The notes under the pieces are model-generated. The model ran no database searches and had not been told where the DNA came from. It saw only the letters and a list, made by a program, of their open reading frames with translations. Made by a program: the position numbers and the translations under genes. A DNA stretch of 64,000 bases from G965205725 sp965205725 (GTDB taxonomy: Bacteria; Pseudomonadota; Gammaproteobacteria; Pseudomonadales; Halieaceae). Positions 1 through 9,256 of this stretch are shown one piece after another (within the stretch, counting starts at the first letter, position 1; each line of letters starts with the position of its first letter). The stretch lies in the NCBI GenBank assembly GCA_965205725.1, contig OZ242189.1, forward strand, positions 2,480,001 through 2,544,000, given 5' to 3'.

Positions 1-1128
1 ATTACACCAAAAAGGCAACAGGAGTTCTTGTTTAGTTCGCCCTACTACGACATCAAACCGCAAATCGTTTATCTCACTGGTTCTGCAAAGCCACGCAAAC
101 TATCAGACTTGAGCTCTGGAAGACTGGTTATGACGGCGGGCAGCAACCATACAGAGACCTTCGCTTTTCTAAAAGAACTGGAACCATCCCTGCTGTGGGA
201 CGAAATTCCCGGAGCAGAGCCCGCAGATTTATTAGAACAGGTCTCCTCTATGAACGCAGATTACGCCGTAGTCAATTCCAATGCCTTTATTGCCAACCGC
301 AGCTTCTACCCCCGCTTGAGGCTGGGCTTTAGCATTGACCGAAAAGACCAGCTAGCCTGGCTATTCCCCCTCGGTGAGTCCAGCCAGCGGCTCAGCGAGC
401 GAGCCAATGCATTCATTCAGCGAATCAGCGAAGATGGCACACTGGCAAAACTCAAAGAAAACCACTTTGAACACGCCTCGAGTATCAACCCGGTCGGCGC
501 GCAGACATTCAATCGCAATATGCAACGCAAGTTACCTGAATACGAAAACCTGATTCGGCAGGTAGCAGACGAGTATCAACTGGATTGGCACCTGCTAGCG
601 GCAATCGCCTATCAAGAGTCACACTGGAATCCAGAGGCTCGCTCGCCCACTGGAGTGCGCGGCATGATGATGCTGACGCGAAATACCGCCCGCGAAATGG
701 GCGTTAAAAACCGACTGGACGCCCTGCAGAGTTTGCAAGGGGGAGCGCGCTACTTTAAAAAGATCAAGCGTCTGCTGCCCTCTGACATCTACGAACCTGA
801 CCGCACCTGGTTTGCCCTGGCCGCGTACAATATAGGTCGCGGTCATCTTGAAGATGCGCGGGTGATCACCGAGCGCCAGGGCGGCGACCCGCATCTCTGG
901 AAGGACGTGTCGCAACGACTCCCGCTTCTGCAGAAACAACAGTTTTACAAACGTACCCGCTATGGTTACGCTCGCGGCTCGGAACCAGTTACCTATGTAA
1001 AGAATATTCGTCACTACCACAGCATTCTAAGTTGGCGGGATGTTCAGCGAGAGCGACCGCGACCGCCCATTAATACTGATGAACTGCTCCCAGAAGCATT
1101 ACAAATGAGCAAGCTCTCGGCGCTATAA
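1..1128 (+). CDS. mltF: membrane-bound lytic murein transglycosylase F (5' end outside window)
   Basis: Periplasmic lytic transglycosylase that cleaves peptidoglycan glycan strands without hydrolysis. The reading frame is open to the left edge, so the protein is N-terminally truncated here (the first 9 codons of the window are in frame and no convincing start is present). The first ~160 residues resemble the tail of a type-3 solute-binding domain; the rest is an SLT domain with the motif LLAAIAYQESHWNP (catalytic Glu in QESHWNP), followed by TGVRGMMMLT and the AAYNIGRGH segment of the family. This order (solute-binding fold then SLT) is that of MltF. No operon partner is visible; radC is convergent downstream. 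Confidence 0.88.
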   Translation: MTPKRQQEFLFSSPYYDIKPQIVYLTGSAKPRKLSDLSSGRLVMTAGSNHTETFAFLKELEPSLLWDEIPGAEPADLLEQVSSMNADYAVVNSNAFIANRSFYPRLRLGFSIDRKDQLAWLFPLGESSQRLSERANAFIQRISEDGTLAKLKENHFEHASSINPVGAQTFNRNMQRKLPEYENLIRQVADEYQLDWHLLAAIAYQESHWNPEARSPTGVRGMMMLTRNTAREMGVKNRLDALQSLQGGARYFKKIKRLLPSDIYEPDRTWFALAAYNIGRGHLEDARVITERQGGDPHLWKDVSQRLPLLQKQQFYKRTRYGYARGSEPVTYVKNIRHYHSILSWRDVQRERPRPPINTDELLPEALQMSKLSAL

Positions 1129-1138
1129 CAATTGCGAC

Positions 1139-1157
1139 AGTCTTTTCCAATATAAAA
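1139..1157. repeat. 19-bp sequence repeated exactly at 48849-48867
   Basis: AGTCTTTTCCAATATAAAA occurs here, just after the mltF stop, and again immediately outside the right inverted repeat of the IS5-type element near 48.8 kb. The stretch is AT-rich. Its role is unknown. Confidence 0.45.
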
Positions 1158-1213
1158 AAGGCCACCTGCTCGCCCCCGTTGCACTAATTGTCCCGACCTT
1201 TAATTTACCTGGC

Positions 1214-1888
1214 CTACAGCAAGCCCTGCTCGGCAAAAGAGAACTGTTGACCTCGGCCCACCACAATGTGATCGAGCACCCGGATGTCCAATAAACTCAG
1301 AGCCGCTTGCAAACGCTCTGTAATACGCCGGTCTGCGGCGCTGGGCTCGGCAATGCCAGAGGGGTGATTGTGGGCGAGAATCACCGAGGCGGCATTAAGC
1401 TGCAGTGCGCGGCTCACCACCTCGCGGGGATATACTGCCGCACCGTCGAGGGTGCCGGTAAACAAGTCCTCGCAGCAGATCAACGCATTTTGACTGTCCA
1501 GAAACAGGCAGCTGAATACCTCGCGGGTTCGGTCGCGCAAATGCATGCTGAGAAAGTCGCGAGTTTGCTGTGGGCTGCTGAGCGTACTGCCCTGTTGCAA
1601 CACCTCGCGAGCCTGGCGCCTTGCCAGCTCAAGGGCTGCGTGCAAGCCAGCGTACTTGGCCGGGCCAACCCCCGATTCACTGCACAAGTCCCGGCGGCTG
1701 GCAGAGAACAGCCCGGTCAGATTATCAAAGCGCTGTAACAAATAACGGGACAAGGCCAACACATCCAGCCCCCTGGTACCGGTTCCGAGCAGTAGGGCCA
1801 ATAACTCGGCATCCGATAGGGCTGCGGCACCCCGCGACAGCAGTTTTTCCCGCGGTGCTTCGCCAACAGGCCATTGTGAAAGGCTCAT
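1214..1888 (-). CDS. radC: RadC family JAB/MPN-domain protein
   Basis: RadC (UPF0758) family. Despite the name, a DNA-repair role is not established; the C-terminal half is a JAB1/MPN metalloprotease-like domain. Visible: an N-terminal helix-hairpin-helix-like region (LSDAELLALLLGTGT, ESGVGPAKYAGL) and the zinc motif HNHPSGIAEPSAAD near the C-terminus. About 224 residues, normal for the family. Two ATGs lie close together; the one at 1888 is preferred because GGAGG sits 6 nt upstream, while the upstream ATG (1894) directly abuts it. Divergent from coaBC, as in Pseudomonas-type genomes. Confidence 0.9.
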   Translation of the reverse strand: MSLSQWPVGEAPREKLLSRGAAALSDAELLALLLGTGTRGLDVLALSRYLLQRFDNLTGLFSASRRDLCSESGVGPAKYAGLHAALELARRQAREVLQQGSTLSSPQQTRDFLSMHLRDRTREVFSCLFLDSQNALICCEDLFTGTLDGAAVYPREVVSRALQLNAASVILAHNHPSGIAEPSAADRRITERLQAALSLLDIRVLDHIVVGRGQQFSFAEQGLL

Positions 1889-1979
1889 AGCCATCCTCCC
1901 TGATCCCTTGCGCTTAGTGTCAAATCCCTTGGCGCAATGCTATCTTTAGCTTGGCTGTTTTTCTGGATTGGTCAAGCTC

Positions 1980-3179
1980 ATGGGTCAACTTTACAACCGC
2001 AATGTTATTGTCGGCATCACGGGCGGCATAGCTGCCTACAAAGCCGCTACGCTGGTGCGCGATTTGCAGGAGCGAGGGGCCACGGTGCGTGTTGTGATGA
2101 CCCGCGGCGCCACCGAATTTATTACCCCAATGACCTTGCAGGCACTGTCGGGCAACCCTGTACACATGGACTTGCTCGACAGCGACGCCGAGGCAGCCAT
2201 GGGGCACATCGAACTGGCTCGATGGGCAGATCTGATATGCGTGGCACCAGCCACCGCTGATTTTCTCGCTCGCCTGGCCGCTGGCCGCGCCGATGATTTA
2301 TTGACAACCCTATGCCTGGCAACCGCAGCACCTCTGCTGATCGCACCTGCCATGAATCAGGGAATGTGGCGCGACCCGGCAACCCAAGCCAATATCGCAC
2401 TGCTGCAAGACCGGGCCACGCTAGCGGGCCCGGCCGAGGGCTCGCAGGCCTGCGGTGATGTAGGGCCAGGCCGGATGGAAGAACCGGCGATTATTGCCGC
2501 ACAAGCCAATGCTCTGTTTGAGTCAGATTTGCTCGATGGCTTGACCGTGGCGGTAACCGCTGGACCAACCCGGGAAGCTCTCGACCCAGTGCGTTATATC
2601 AGTAATCACAGCTCAGGGAAGATGGGCTACGCAATCGCCGACGCCTGCGCCTCAGCAGGCGCAAAAACAACTCTGATCAGCGGTCCAGTTGCACTGGAGA
2701 CGCCCCAACACGTTGAGCGAGTCAATGTGATAAGTGCCAGGGACATGTATGAGGCCGCTCTGGAAGTGGACTGCGACATATTTATTGCCTGTGCCGCAGT
2801 AGCGGACTACCGCCCTGCCACTACAGCCGAGCAGAAAATTAAGAAAAGCGGCGAGACAGTGCATATTGAACTGGTTCGCAATCCGGATATTGTTGCCAGT
2901 GTAGCCGCCAAAAACAGCAAGCCCTTCACTGTGGGCTTTGCCGCAGAAACCAACAATGTGGAGACCTATGCCCTGGGTAAGCTTGAGGCCAAAAACCTGG
3001 ACATGATCGTCGCCAACGATGTATCAAATGCAGCGGCCGGATTTAATAGTGACAACAATGCTGCGGTGGTGTTCTGGCCCGGCGGCAGCGCAAAGATTGA
3101 GTTGACCTCCAAGCCCCAGTTGGCGCAGGCGCTGATCAAGTTGATCGCGCCCCGGCAGCGCAAAATTACCGACGATTGA
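1980..3179 (+). CDS. coaBC: bifunctional phosphopantothenoylcysteine decarboxylase/synthetase
   Basis: Two consecutive steps of coenzyme A synthesis: CTP-dependent ligation of cysteine to 4'-phosphopantothenate (CoaB, C-terminal) and FMN-dependent decarboxylation (CoaC, N-terminal). The N-terminal flavoprotein domain starts with VIVGITGGIAAYKA and carries PAMNQGMW near residue 124 and the GPGRMEEP segment; the CoaB half begins with VAVTAGPTREALDPVRYISN and has the KIKKSG lysine motif near residue 286. ATG at 1980 is preferred over an in-frame TTG 12 bp upstream. The usual downstream genes dut and algC are missing here. Confidence 0.95.
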   Translation: MGQLYNRNVIVGITGGIAAYKAATLVRDLQERGATVRVVMTRGATEFITPMTLQALSGNPVHMDLLDSDAEAAMGHIELARWADLICVAPATADFLARLAAGRADDLLTTLCLATAAPLLIAPAMNQGMWRDPATQANIALLQDRATLAGPAEGSQACGDVGPGRMEEPAIIAAQANALFESDLLDGLTVAVTAGPTREALDPVRYISNHSSGKMGYAIADACASAGAKTTLISGPVALETPQHVERVNVISARDMYEAALEVDCDIFIACAAVADYRPATTAEQKIKKSGETVHIELVRNPDIVASVAAKNSKPFTVGFAAETNNVETYALGKLEAKNLDMIVANDVSNAAAGFNSDNNAAVVFWPGGSAKIELTSKPQLAQALIKLIAPRQRKITDD

Positions 3180-3345
3180 ATTTGATCCGGGCCAGTAGCA
3201 AGTCAGTGCATATGGCAACCCGGAGCGGGTCTCGACGATGGCCTGTGCGCCGCTTCTCGGCTGGCCAAAACCGCCCCCGACCTCAAGCCAGGATTTTGAG
3301 TTATCAGCCAATACCGATACACTCGGGTTTTTGCTGGAAACAAAC

Positions 3346-4260
3346 ATGTCTCTGTCTCGCGACAACGCGCTCAATGTAGCCCAGGTACTGACCGAGGCGC
3401 TGCCCTATATTCAGCGCTTTGCTGGCAAAACCATTGTCGTTAAATACGGCGGCAACGCCATGATCGACCCGCAACTACAGGACAGTTTCGCCCGCGATAT
3501 CGTTTTGCTGAAATTGGTCGGCGTCAGCCCGGTAGTGGTGCACGGTGGCGGTCCACAGATCGGCAAATTGCTCGACAAGCTCAATATTAAATCCGAATTT
3601 GTCGACGGCATGCGCGTCACTGATAGCGCCACCATGGATGTGGTTGAAATGGTGCTGGGTGCCAGTGTCAATAAGGAGATCGTCTCCAGCATCAACTCTC
3701 ACGGCGGCAAGGCGATTGGCGTTACCGGCAAGGATGGCAGGCTGATAAGGGCGCGCAAACTATCTCTGAGTCGCAATGCTACCGATATGCAGGCGCCAGA
3801 GATTGTCGATATCGGCCACGTTGGTGAAGTGGAACAAATCGACACCGAAGTTTTGGATATGATGCGTGATAGCCACTTCATTCCTGTGATTGCACCCATC
3901 GGCGTGGGGCGGGATGGGAGTTCCTACAACATCAATGCCGACCTGGTAGCGGGCAAAATCGCAGAAGTTTTGCAGGCGGAAAAACTCATGTTGCTAACCA
4001 ATGTCGAAGGCTTGCTGGATAAGCAGGGCAACATTCTTACCGGATTAAGTACCGCAGAGGTAGATGCCCTGATCGAAGACGGCACCATTCACGGCGGCAT
4101 GTTGCCCAAAATCCGCTGCGCGCTGGATGCCGTTAAAGGTGGCTGTACCAGCTCTCATATTGTTGATGGCAGAGTCCCCCACGCATTACTCCTGGAAGTA
4201 TTTACCGACGACGGCGTCGGCACCCTCATAACGAATCAGCGCACACAGTGCAGGGATTAA
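3346..4260 (+). CDS. argB: acetylglutamate kinase
   Basis: Second step of arginine synthesis: ATP-dependent phosphorylation of N-acetyl-L-glutamate in the cytoplasm. Amino-acid-kinase fold with VVKYGGNAM (phosphate-binding Lys), VVHGGGPQIG near residue 63, and the GGMLPKIRCALDAVKGG segment typical of ArgB. ATG at 3346 gives 304 residues, the usual length; a longer in-frame start at 3238 would add about 36 non-conserved residues. The 166 bp between coaBC and this gene hold no recognisable gene. Confidence 0.95.
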   Translation: MSLSRDNALNVAQVLTEALPYIQRFAGKTIVVKYGGNAMIDPQLQDSFARDIVLLKLVGVSPVVVHGGGPQIGKLLDKLNIKSEFVDGMRVTDSATMDVVEMVLGASVNKEIVSSINSHGGKAIGVTGKDGRLIRARKLSLSRNATDMQAPEIVDIGHVGEVEQIDTEVLDMMRDSHFIPVIAPIGVGRDGSSYNINADLVAGKIAEVLQAEKLMLLTNVEGLLDKQGNILTGLSTAEVDALIEDGTIHGGMLPKIRCALDAVKGGCTSSHIVDGRVPHALLLEVFTDDGVGTLITNQRTQCRD

Positions 4261-4369
4261 AATAAACGGCACAATTCGCTGCTTTGTATTGCAGGGCTGA
4301 CAGTGAGCAGCTAGCATGGTTTAGCAAGCACACTGCCCCAAATTGCCACTGAATGTAGATTGCCACTGA

Positions 4370-4999
4370 ATGCCGCCAAGAAAATCCCAACGCCGCCAAC
4401 AAATTCTTGAAGCTCTGGCTCATATGCTGGATGCCTCTCCCGGCGAACGAATCACGACGGCCGGTCTGGCAAGGGTTGTCGGGGTATCCGAAGCGGCCTT
4501 GTATCGTCATTTCCCCAGCAAGTCAAAAATGTTTGAAGGCTTGATCGAGTTTATTGAGGACACTCTTTTTTCCAGAATTAATATCATTCTTGTGGAAGAA
4601 TCCCGGGCGGCAAACCGCTGTGAAAAAATGCTCGCGCTGCTATTGGGTTTCACCGAGCGCAACCCAGGCATCACCCGCATTCTCACCGGGGATGCACTGG
4701 TCGGCGAGGCTGAACGCCTGCACGCCCGCGTCGCGCAAGTATTTGATCGGTTTGAAATGCAGCTCAAGCAAGTTCTTCGCGAAGCCGAAATGCGCGAGGG
4801 GCTGCGCCCGATATTACCCGTTAACACCGCGGCGAATTTGTTGCTGGCCACGGCCGAGGGTCGCATCTCCCAATTCGTGCGCAGCGGCTTCCAGCGTCCA
4901 CCCACGCAGAATTGGCCTGAGCAATGGAGTCAGCTCCTCAATGGTTTGTTTCGGGAAACAATCGCTGGTGGAGAAAGCCCACAAGCCTCATACAGCTAA
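4370..4999 (+). CDS. slmA: nucleoid occlusion factor SlmA (TetR fold)
   Basis: DNA-bound inhibitor of FtsZ assembly over the nucleoid. N-terminal TetR-type helix-turn-helix: RRQQILEALAHML, then ITTAGLARVVGVSEAALYRHF, matching the SlmA recognition helix, and the characteristic FEGLIEFIEDTLFSRIN segment. 209 residues, slightly longer than the E. coli protein (198). Its place between argB and pyrE matches the usual gammaproteobacterial order. Convergent with pyrE. Confidence 0.92.
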   Translation: MPPRKSQRRQQILEALAHMLDASPGERITTAGLARVVGVSEAALYRHFPSKSKMFEGLIEFIEDTLFSRINIILVEESRAANRCEKMLALLLGFTERNPGITRILTGDALVGEAERLHARVAQVFDRFEMQLKQVLREAEMREGLRPILPVNTAANLLLATAEGRISQFVRSGFQRPPTQNWPEQWSQLLNGLFRETIAGGESPQASYS

Positions 5000-5126
5000 C
5001 CATTAGCTGTCACTATTGCGCGAATACCGCATGCGCGCTGAACAAGACAACAGCAAAAGCAGCGACCCTGAAGCTGGATAACCGCCGTGTCATTTATTGA
5101 GTTGTTGCCTGCCAGGAGTCCGTCGG

Positions 5127-5777
5127 CTAGCTTACGCCGTATTGCGCGCGGTAGCTCTCCATTGAATGCCGCAGCCCGGACATGGTTTCGCCGCCCATCT
5201 GCAGATAATCAATCAGGTTGGCCAGGCTCACAATACTCACCACGGAAATACCAAAGGCCTGTTCAATCTCCTGAATCGCAGAGAGCTCACCCCGCCCACG
5301 TTCCTGCCGGTTCAGACCAATGGCCACCCCGGCGCACTGGCCGCCCTGCTCCTCAATAAGGGCCATAACCTCGCGCACTGCCGTGCCTGCGGTAATAACG
5401 TCGTCGATAACCAACACCCTTTTGCCCGACAGCGCCGCACCGACGATTACACCGCCTTCAGCGTGGTCTTTGGCTTCCTTGCGATTGTAGGCAAACGGAA
5501 CATCCAGTTGATGATCGCGGCTCAAACACACCGCAGCGGCAGCAGCCAGTGGAATACCTTTGTAGGCTGGTCCCAGTATGAGGTCAAACTCTACCTGCGC
5601 GTCGACAATAGCATCGGCATAACACTGAGCTAATTGCGCTAATGAGGCACCGGTGCAGAAAGCGCCAGCATTAAAAAAGTAGGGGCTGGTGCGACCCGAC
5701 TTGAGAGTAAACTCACCAAACCTGAGTGCGTCTACCTGGCGCGCCACTTCGATAAAAGTCTGCTGATATTTTTTCAT
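5127..5777 (-). CDS. pyrE: orotate phosphoribosyltransferase
   Basis: Pyrimidine de novo synthesis: orotate plus PRPP to OMP. The PRPP-binding loop VLVIDDVITAGTAVRE is present (approximate residues 120-135) with upstream GPAYKGIPLA and the FGEFTLKSGRTSPYFFNAG N-terminal segment of bacterial PyrE. 216 residues, standard. Divergent from crc, the arrangement seen in Pseudomonas. Confidence 0.95.
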   Translation of the reverse strand: MKKYQQTFIEVARQVDALRFGEFTLKSGRTSPYFFNAGAFCTGASLAQLAQCYADAIVDAQVEFDLILGPAYKGIPLAAAAAVCLSRDHQLDVPFAYNRKEAKDHAEGGVIVGAALSGKRVLVIDDVITAGTAVREVMALIEEQGGQCAGVAIGLNRQERGRGELSAIQEIEQAFGISVVSIVSLANLIDYLQMGGETMSGLRHSMESYRAQYGVS

Positions 5778-5983
5778 AGTGTTCCATTGTATTTGTTGGC
5801 GCGGCTACCCTGCGTCAATGGTTTCAAGCACGCTGATTATGCTGTATAAATGGTCTCCTGGTGCAGTAGCGTGCTTAAAAAAATAAATCACTGCCTATGG
5901 TAAATGAGGTGTGCGCGAGCTACAGGCTACACGCGACTACAGAGCTCGTATATCATACAAGCTCTTCCAGTAAGGAGCCATGA

Positions 5984-6754
5984 ATGAGAGTTATCAGTCT
6001 CAGTGCTGACGGCATACAGTCAGCCGCTGAGAAAGGATTTTACAGTTGGTTAGACGCTCAGGACGCAGACTTTATCTGCGTTCAGGATTTGCGCTGCGCA
6101 GAATATGACCTGCAAGCCGACACCTATTTTCCGGCCAACTATAACGGCTACTTTTTTGACGACATCAGTGGCAAAAGCAATGGCGTCGCTATTTATTGCA
6201 AGGACCTTCCAAAAGCAGTCATGACCGGTCTGGGGTTTAACAAGTTTGATATGGAAGGTCGTTATATTCAGGCCGACTACGGCAACATCAGCGTCGGCAG
6301 CATCCTGGTGCCGCCGGGTGGAGAACCCGGCAGCGAAGAAGGCCAGCGCAAAGCCGACTTCCTGAATCAGCTAAAGTCGCATCTGGAAAAGATCCGCAAC
6401 AAACGTCGCGAGTTCATCATCTGCGGTGGCTGGCACATTGCCCACACGGCAGCCGATGTGCAAGACACCGACAAAAATAGCAACACCCCGGGGTTTCTGG
6501 CAGACGAGCGACAATGGATGAATGAAGTGCTGGACTCAGGCTATGTCGACGCATTTCGGGAAATCAGCTCAGACAGCGATGAGTTTAGCTGGTGGCCGCA
6601 CAGCAATTACGCTGCGGATGGCTGGCGCACAGATTTTCAACTGCTTTCCAGGGGGCTCAAGTATCAGGTTGAGCACGGGGCTATCTATACCGGTCAGCGT
6701 TTTTCCGATCACGCGCCCATCATCATGGATTATGAGATCGAACCCTCTATCTGA
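5984..6754 (+). CDS. crc: Crc-type catabolite repression control protein (exonuclease III fold, degenerate active site)
   Basis: Endonuclease/exonuclease/phosphatase fold, collinear with Pseudomonas Crc (MRVISLSADGIQSAAEKG, VITGLGF-like segment, SPGFLA-like segment, EFSWWPHS, FSDHAPIIMDYE). Crc in Pseudomonas is not a nuclease; with Hfq it represses translation of catabolic mRNAs. Here too catalytic positions are lost: the metal-binding Glu is Asp (ICVQDLR, residue 35) and the GDFN motif reads GGWH (about residues 147-150), while the final SDH is kept. Start at 5984 has AAGGAG 6 nt upstream; an out-of-frame ATG lies 4 bp before. Position between pyrE and rph is the classical crc locus. Confidence 0.85.
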   Translation: MRVISLSADGIQSAAEKGFYSWLDAQDADFICVQDLRCAEYDLQADTYFPANYNGYFFDDISGKSNGVAIYCKDLPKAVMTGLGFNKFDMEGRYIQADYGNISVGSILVPPGGEPGSEEGQRKADFLNQLKSHLEKIRNKRREFIICGGWHIAHTAADVQDTDKNSNTPGFLADERQWMNEVLDSGYVDAFREISSDSDEFSWWPHSNYAADGWRTDFQLLSRGLKYQVEHGAIYTGQRFSDHAPIIMDYEIEPSI

Positions 6755-6766
6755 AGGTGCGGGGCT

Positions 6767-7492
6767 TTAACTGACCGAACCCAGCGCCGCCTTTTGCTGG
6801 TTGATCAACTCGGCAATTCCGTCGCCAGCCAGATCCAGTAACCGGTTCAGTGTACGGCGGTCAAAGCTCTGCCCCTCTGCGGTGCCCTGCACTTCGATAA
6901 ACTCGCCGGCCTCAGTCATAATTACATTCATATCCGTATCAGCTTTGGAGTCTTCGAGATAATCCAAATCTAAAATCGGCTCGCCTTCAAATACACCCAC
7001 TGACACTGCGGCCACCATGTCACGCAAGGGGTCTTCTTTAATCAAACCTTTGCGCTGGAGATAGCGCATGGCATCCACCAGGGCAACACAGGCGCCCGTA
7101 ATAGAGGCCGTGCGAGTACCGCCATCGGCCTGAATCACGTCGCAATCCAGGGTAATCGTATTCTCGCCCAGCTTCTTCATATCAACCACTGCCCGTATGG
7201 AACGTCCGATCAAGCGCTGGATTTCAACGGTGCGGCCTCCCTGCTTGCCACGGGTAGCCTCACGGCCCATACGGCTATCTGTCGAGCGCGGCAACATACC
7301 GTACTCCGCCGTTATCCAGCCCCGGCCTTTACCGCGCAGAAACCTCGGCACACCCGCTTCTACAGACGCTGTACAAATAACCCGGGTGTCGCCAAAAGCA
7401 ATCAGCACCGAACCCTCCGCCTGGCGGGTAAATTCACGGGTAAGCTCTATTTCGCGCAGTTGGTTGGGCGCACGGCCACTGGGTCGAGACAT
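6767..7492 (-). CDS. rph: ribonuclease PH
   Basis: Phosphorolytic 3'-5' exoribonuclease that trims tRNA 3' ends, working as a hexamer. The protein starts MSRPSGRAPNQLREIE, has FGDTRVICTASVE, RGWITAEYGMLPRSTDSRMGRE and LDCDVIQADGGTRTASITG, all family signatures. 241 residues, normal. Divergent from yicC with about 130 bp between. Confidence 0.96.
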   Translation of the reverse strand: MSRPSGRAPNQLREIELTREFTRQAEGSVLIAFGDTRVICTASVEAGVPRFLRGKGRGWITAEYGMLPRSTDSRMGREATRGKQGGRTVEIQRLIGRSIRAVVDMKKLGENTITLDCDVIQADGGTRTASITGACVALVDAMRYLQRKGLIKEDPLRDMVAAVSVGVFEGEPILDLDYLEDSKADTDMNVIMTEAGEFIEVQGTAEGQSFDRRTLNRLLDLAGDGIAELINQQKAALGSVS

Positions 7493-7628
7493 ATCTGGCT
7501 TCCATGGGGATCGATTGATAAAGGCGGCAGATTATACGCGAAACTGGTGGAATTTCTGGCGGTACTGCTAAAATCAGCCCCTTTGCCCGACCGTGTGGCG
7601 GCATACTTGGCACAGACAGGTGATGAAT

Positions 7629-8495
7629 ATGGTAAACAGCATGACGGCTTTCGCCAGCAGCCGGGGGGAGTGCCCTGGCGGCATGCTGGTATTGGAATTG
7701 CGGTCTTATAATCATCGCTATCTCGACAGTAACTTCCGCCTGCCCGAATTGTTTCGGGGTATGGAGCCGAAATGGCGTGAGCAAATACGCGGCGCGCTCA
7801 GCCGCGGCAAGATTGACTGCCAATTGCGCTGGCAGGCCACCGAGAACACTCAGCGGGCGCTGTCACTCAATCACCAACACTTGCAGAGACTGTTAGCAGC
7901 GGTAGAAGAGGTCGCAAAACTACAGGAGAATCTGCGCCCGGTCTCAGCCCTGGAGCTTATGCAATGGCCGGGGGTGCTCGATCAATCCGGCGATGGCGAA
8001 GACGAGATGCAGCTTTTGGCTGGGCAGTTGTTTACCACTGCTCTGCGCGAGTTGGGTGAGGCGAGGACAAGAGAAGGCGCAAAACTGGCAGACTTTATTC
8101 TCGGTCGCCTCACCCAAATAGACGCCGAGGTCACTAAAACCCGCGAACAAATGCCACAACTTCTGCTCCATCAGCGGCAGCGTATCGAGCGGAAGCTGGC
8201 AGAGATTTCTGCCGATTTGGAACCGGCACGGCTCGAGCAAGAGCTGGTAATACTGGCTCAGAAAACAGACCTTGAGGAAGAGCTGGACCGCCTCCAGGCC
8301 CATATTGGCGAAGTCCAGTATGTATTGAAGAAAGGCGGCGTTGCAGGGCGGCGCCTGGACTTCCTGATGCAGGAACTCAACCGGGAAGCTAACACGCTCT
8401 CTGCCAAGTCTATCGCCAGCAGTACCACGCAAAACGCGGTAGAATTGAAGGTGCTTATCGAGCAAATGCGCGAACAAATTCAAAATCTGGAATAG
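7629..8495 (+). CDS. yicC: YicC family endoribonuclease
   Basis: YicC/YloC family; the E. coli member is an endoribonuclease implicated in small-RNA turnover. The N-terminal domain starts MVNSMTAFASSRGE and LELRSYNHRYLDSNFRLPE; the C-terminal part has HIGEVQYVLKKGGVAGRRLDFLMQELNREANTLSAKS, highly typical. ATG at 7629 is chosen since AGGTGA lies 5 nt upstream and the family starts M-x-x-SMT; an upstream GTG (7593) and ATG (7623) are in frame. Twelve bp separate it from gmk, likely one operon. Confidence 0.92.
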   Translation: MVNSMTAFASSRGECPGGMLVLELRSYNHRYLDSNFRLPELFRGMEPKWREQIRGALSRGKIDCQLRWQATENTQRALSLNHQHLQRLLAAVEEVAKLQENLRPVSALELMQWPGVLDQSGDGEDEMQLLAGQLFTTALRELGEARTREGAKLADFILGRLTQIDAEVTKTREQMPQLLLHQRQRIERKLAEISADLEPARLEQELVILAQKTDLEEELDRLQAHIGEVQYVLKKGGVAGRRLDFLMQELNREANTLSAKSIASSTTQNAVELKVLIEQMREQIQNLE

Positions 8496-8507
8496 GCTTT
8501 TCCCTGC

Positions 8508-9125
8508 ATGAAAACACCCGGAACGCTGTATACCGTGTCCGCTCCCAGCGGAGCGGGCAAAACCAGCCTGGTCAACGCTCTGGCAGACAAGTCGACAACT
8601 GTACGGGTATCGGTTTCGCATACCAGCCGACCGATGCGGCCGGGGGAACAAGATGGCGTGAATTATCATTTTGTTACCGAAACCGCCTTTCAGGAAATGG
8701 CTTCGCGTGGCGTTTTTCTTGAACAGGCGCTGGTTTTTGGCAACCACTACGGAACCTCTCAGGAATGGGTTGAACAGCAACTGGCCGCCGGAGAGGATGT
8801 CGTGCTGGAAATTGACTGGCAGGGGGCTGAACAAATCCGGCGATTGCGGCCTGATAGTATCTCCATTTTTATTTTGCCGCCTTCTCGGGCGGCCCTGCTG
8901 GAGCGGCTGCAAAGCCGCGGTCAGGACGGTACAGGTGTTATTGAGAAGCGGATGCAACAAGCTGCGAGTGAAATATCTCACTATTCTGAAGCTGACTTCA
9001 TCGTCGTTAACGATGTGTTCGACTCCGCGCTGGAAGCTATGGAAAGTATCCTCATCAGCCAGCGTTTGAGCTCTGAAAAGCAAATTGTGCGCCAGCAAAC
9101 TTTAATCACAGAGCTGCTGTCGTAA
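8508..9125 (+). CDS. gmk: guanylate kinase
   Basis: Phosphorylates GMP to GDP with ATP. P-loop SAPSGAGKTSL near residue 12, then VSHTSRPMRPGEQDGVNYHF (GMP-binding) and VLEIDWQGAEQIR. 205 residues, normal for the family. Follows yicC closely; rpoZ and spoT lie downstream in the conserved gmk-rpoZ-spoT order, but rpoZ has its own likely promoter. Confidence 0.97.
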   Translation: MKTPGTLYTVSAPSGAGKTSLVNALADKSTTVRVSVSHTSRPMRPGEQDGVNYHFVTETAFQEMASRGVFLEQALVFGNHYGTSQEWVEQQLAAGEDVVLEIDWQGAEQIRRLRPDSISIFILPPSRAALLERLQSRGQDGTGVIEKRMQQAASEISHYSEADFIVVNDVFDSALEAMESILISQRLSSEKQIVRQQTLITELLS

Positions 9126-9136
9126 ATCAATGTTTT

Positions 9137-9145
9137 TGCTATAAT
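9137..9145 (+). promoter_or_regulatory. extended -10 promoter upstream of rpoZ
   Basis: TGCTATAAT starts 12 bp after the gmk stop: a consensus -10 hexamer (9140-9145) with the extended TGn element. The -35 region is not consensus, which fits an extended -10 promoter. It lies about 110 bp before rpoZ. Confidence 0.6.
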
Positions 9146-9157
9146 TCGCGGTCGTTT

Positions 9158-9178
9158 CGAACCGGCACTAACGGTTCG
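9158..9178 (+). other. 7-bp hairpin in the rpoZ leader
   Basis: CGAACCG (9158-9164) and CGGTTCG (9172-9178) form a perfect 7-bp stem with a 7-nt loop. No T-run follows, so it is not an obvious intrinsic terminator. It starts about 13 nt after the -10 box, so it would be at the 5' end of the transcript. Confidence 0.5.
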
Positions 9179-9256
9179 TACCCGATTTCCCGGCAAATGG
9201 CTGAATACCCGTAATTTGCCTGCTATTGTTATTAGTTATTACTACAGGAAGTAAAC

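Noticed and set aside
7944..9098. 384-codon open frame on the minus strand
   Set aside because: It covers yicC and gmk, two clearly recognised genes, and its translation shows no family motif.
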